From Variovorax gossypii (lineage in GTDB: Bacteria; Pseudomonadota; Gammaproteobacteria; Burkholderiales; Burkholderiaceae_C), in NCBI RefSeq assembly GCF_003965815.1, contig NZ_RXOE01000003.1:248001-312000 (forward strand): a stretch of 64,000 nucleotides of DNA, read 5' to 3'. Within the stretch, counting starts at the first letter, position 1. Every line of letters starts with the position of its first letter. Of this stretch, positions 63,203-64,000 are shown in pieces. Made by a program: the position numbers and the translations under genes. Under the pieces are notes generated by a model, which worked only from the letters and a program-made list of their open reading frames with translations, was not told the origin of the DNA and made no database searches.

Positions 63203-64000
63203 AGATTCCGCCTCCAAGGCGGCGACTGCAACCCTGTCATTGCCCCCGGATTTCGCCGCGCAGATCGTGAGCTGGCAGCGCAGCCACGGGCGCAGCCAGC
63301 TGCCGTGGCAGAACACGCGCGACCCGTATCGCGTGTGGCTGTCGGAAGTGATGCTGCAGCAGACGCAGGTGTCGACCGTGCTGGGCTACTTCGCGCGCTT
63401 TCTCGAACGCTTTCCCGATGTGAAGGCGCTGGCCGCCGGCACCGAGGACGAGGTGTTCGGGCTCTGGAGCGGGCTGGGCTACTACAGCCGGGCGCGCAAC
63501 ATGCATCGCTGCGCGCAGGAAGTCGTCGCGCGATTCGGCGGCGAGTTTCCGCGTACCGCGGCTGAACTCGTCACCCTGCCGGGCATCGGTCGATCGACCT
63601 CGGCTGCCATCGCGGCCTTCTGCTTCGGCGAGCGCGTGGCGATCCTCGACGGCAACGTGAAGCGTGTGCTGACGCGCGTGCTCGGCTTCGCTGGCGACAT
63701 GTCTTCCGCGGCGCAGGAGCGCGCTTTGTGGGACCTGGCGACGCAACTGCTTCCGTCCGCGAAGGAAAAGGAAGCCATTGCCTCCTACACGCAGGGCGTG
63801 ATGGACATGGGCGCCACGGTGTGCCTGCCGCGCAAGCCGAGCTGCATGATCTGCCCGGTGCAGAAAAGCTGCGTGGCCCTGCGTGAAGGTGCGCCGGAGC
63901 GCTACCCGGTCAAGACGCGCAAGCTCAAGCGCAGCGCGCAGTCGCTCTGGGTGCTGCTGGCGCGCGATGCGCAAGGCCGCGTGTGGCTGGAGAAGCGGCC
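63192..64000 (+). CDS. mutY: A/G-specific adenine glycosylase MutY, N-terminal part (3' end outside window)
   Basis: About 270 residues visible from GTG 63192, which overlaps the end of the dynamin gene. Motifs are LPWQNTRDPYRVWLSEVMLQQTQV with the catalytic glutamate, hairpin LPGIGRSTSAAIAAF, AILDGNVKRVLTR with the catalytic aspartate, and the 4Fe-4S cysteines C-x6-C-x2-C-x5-C in CLPRKPSCMICPVQKSC. It removes adenine paired with 8-oxoguanine. TTG 63240 is an alternative start. The C-terminal 8-oxoG recognition domain begins near the window edge. Confidence 0.95.
   Translation, partial: MRPEDSASKAATATLSLPPDFAAQIVSWQRSHGRSQLPWQNTRDPYRVWLSEVMLQQTQVSTVLGYFARFLERFPDVKALAAGTEDEVFGLWSGLGYYSRARNMHRCAQEVVARFGGEFPRTAAELVTLPGIGRSTSAAIAAFCFGERVAILDGNVKRVLTRVLGFAGDMSSAAQERALWDLATQLLPSAKEKEAIASYTQGVMDMGATVCLPRKPSCMICPVQKSCVALREGAPERYPVKTRKLKRSAQSLWVLLARDAQGRVWLEKR

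Overview
The window reads as one contiguous stretch of chromosome from a high-GC (mid-60s percent) betaproteobacterium of the family Comamonadaceae, most likely Variovorax. The reasons are the codon use and GC content, the Bug/TTT-type periplasmic binding protein, the aa3/caa3 oxidase operon with its DUF2244, CtaG, DUF2970, DUF2909 and SURF1 companions, a betaproteobacterial lolB-ispE-tRNA-prs-rplY-pth block, and an rpoH gene under a perfect CIRCE element. This assignment is inference from family knowledge; no search was run. No insertion sequence, prophage, CRISPR array or rRNA operon was seen. Coding density is very high, and no gene-free stretch exceeds about 240 bases.

Layout. 1-3340: tail of an amidohydrolase, an RpiR-type regulator with a strong palindromic operator, a Bug-type binding protein and an AspA/AstE-like zinc hydrolase, probably a small catabolic module. 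3367-9884: KefF-KefC potassium efflux pair, an orphan ParA, a MaoC hydratase, a DUF4148-like secreted protein, TrmL, ComF and a BioC-like methyltransferase. 9990-20993: respiratory block. DUF2244, coxB, ctaD, small assembly protein, ctaG, DUF2970 and coxC run together up to a strong terminator. They are followed by SURF1, an SCO-like membrane protein, heme A synthase, heme O synthase and an SCO copper chaperone, so the terminal oxidase and nearly all its assembly factors are in one place. An AlkC-type repair protein closes the block.

21042-25480: stress and signalling. rpoH sits behind CIRCE, then a DUF962 membrane protein, then a NarL-type response regulator with a six-helix hybrid kinase. 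The same 15-base motif lies in front of the response regulator and again behind the kinase, where it precedes a promoter-like region and a short terminator-ended transcript candidate. This is the most interesting unexplained structure in the window. 25486-34312: ftsY, an M16 peptidase pair, argP/argO, rsmD, coaD and pxpB-pxpC. 34374-44706: pxpA and pcp, which with pxpBC form a pyroglutamate salvage set; then hydrolases, a D-aminoacylase-like enzyme, a TPR protein, a tautomerase with a divergent LysR regulator, YitT and an MFS transporter.

44716-53283: a leftward peptide ABC transporter set (two permeases, two ATPases, two tandem paralogous binding proteins) ending in an amidase. 53388-60243: ferredoxin, then the leftward housekeeping run TPR protein-lolB-ispE-tRNA-Gln-prs-rplY-pth with several clear terminators. 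60326-64000: mutM, a dynamin-family GTPase with a TTG start, and the beginning of mutY. A roughly 100-base dispersed repeat occurs twice (29666 and 46186), each time just beyond the stop codon of a leftward gene.
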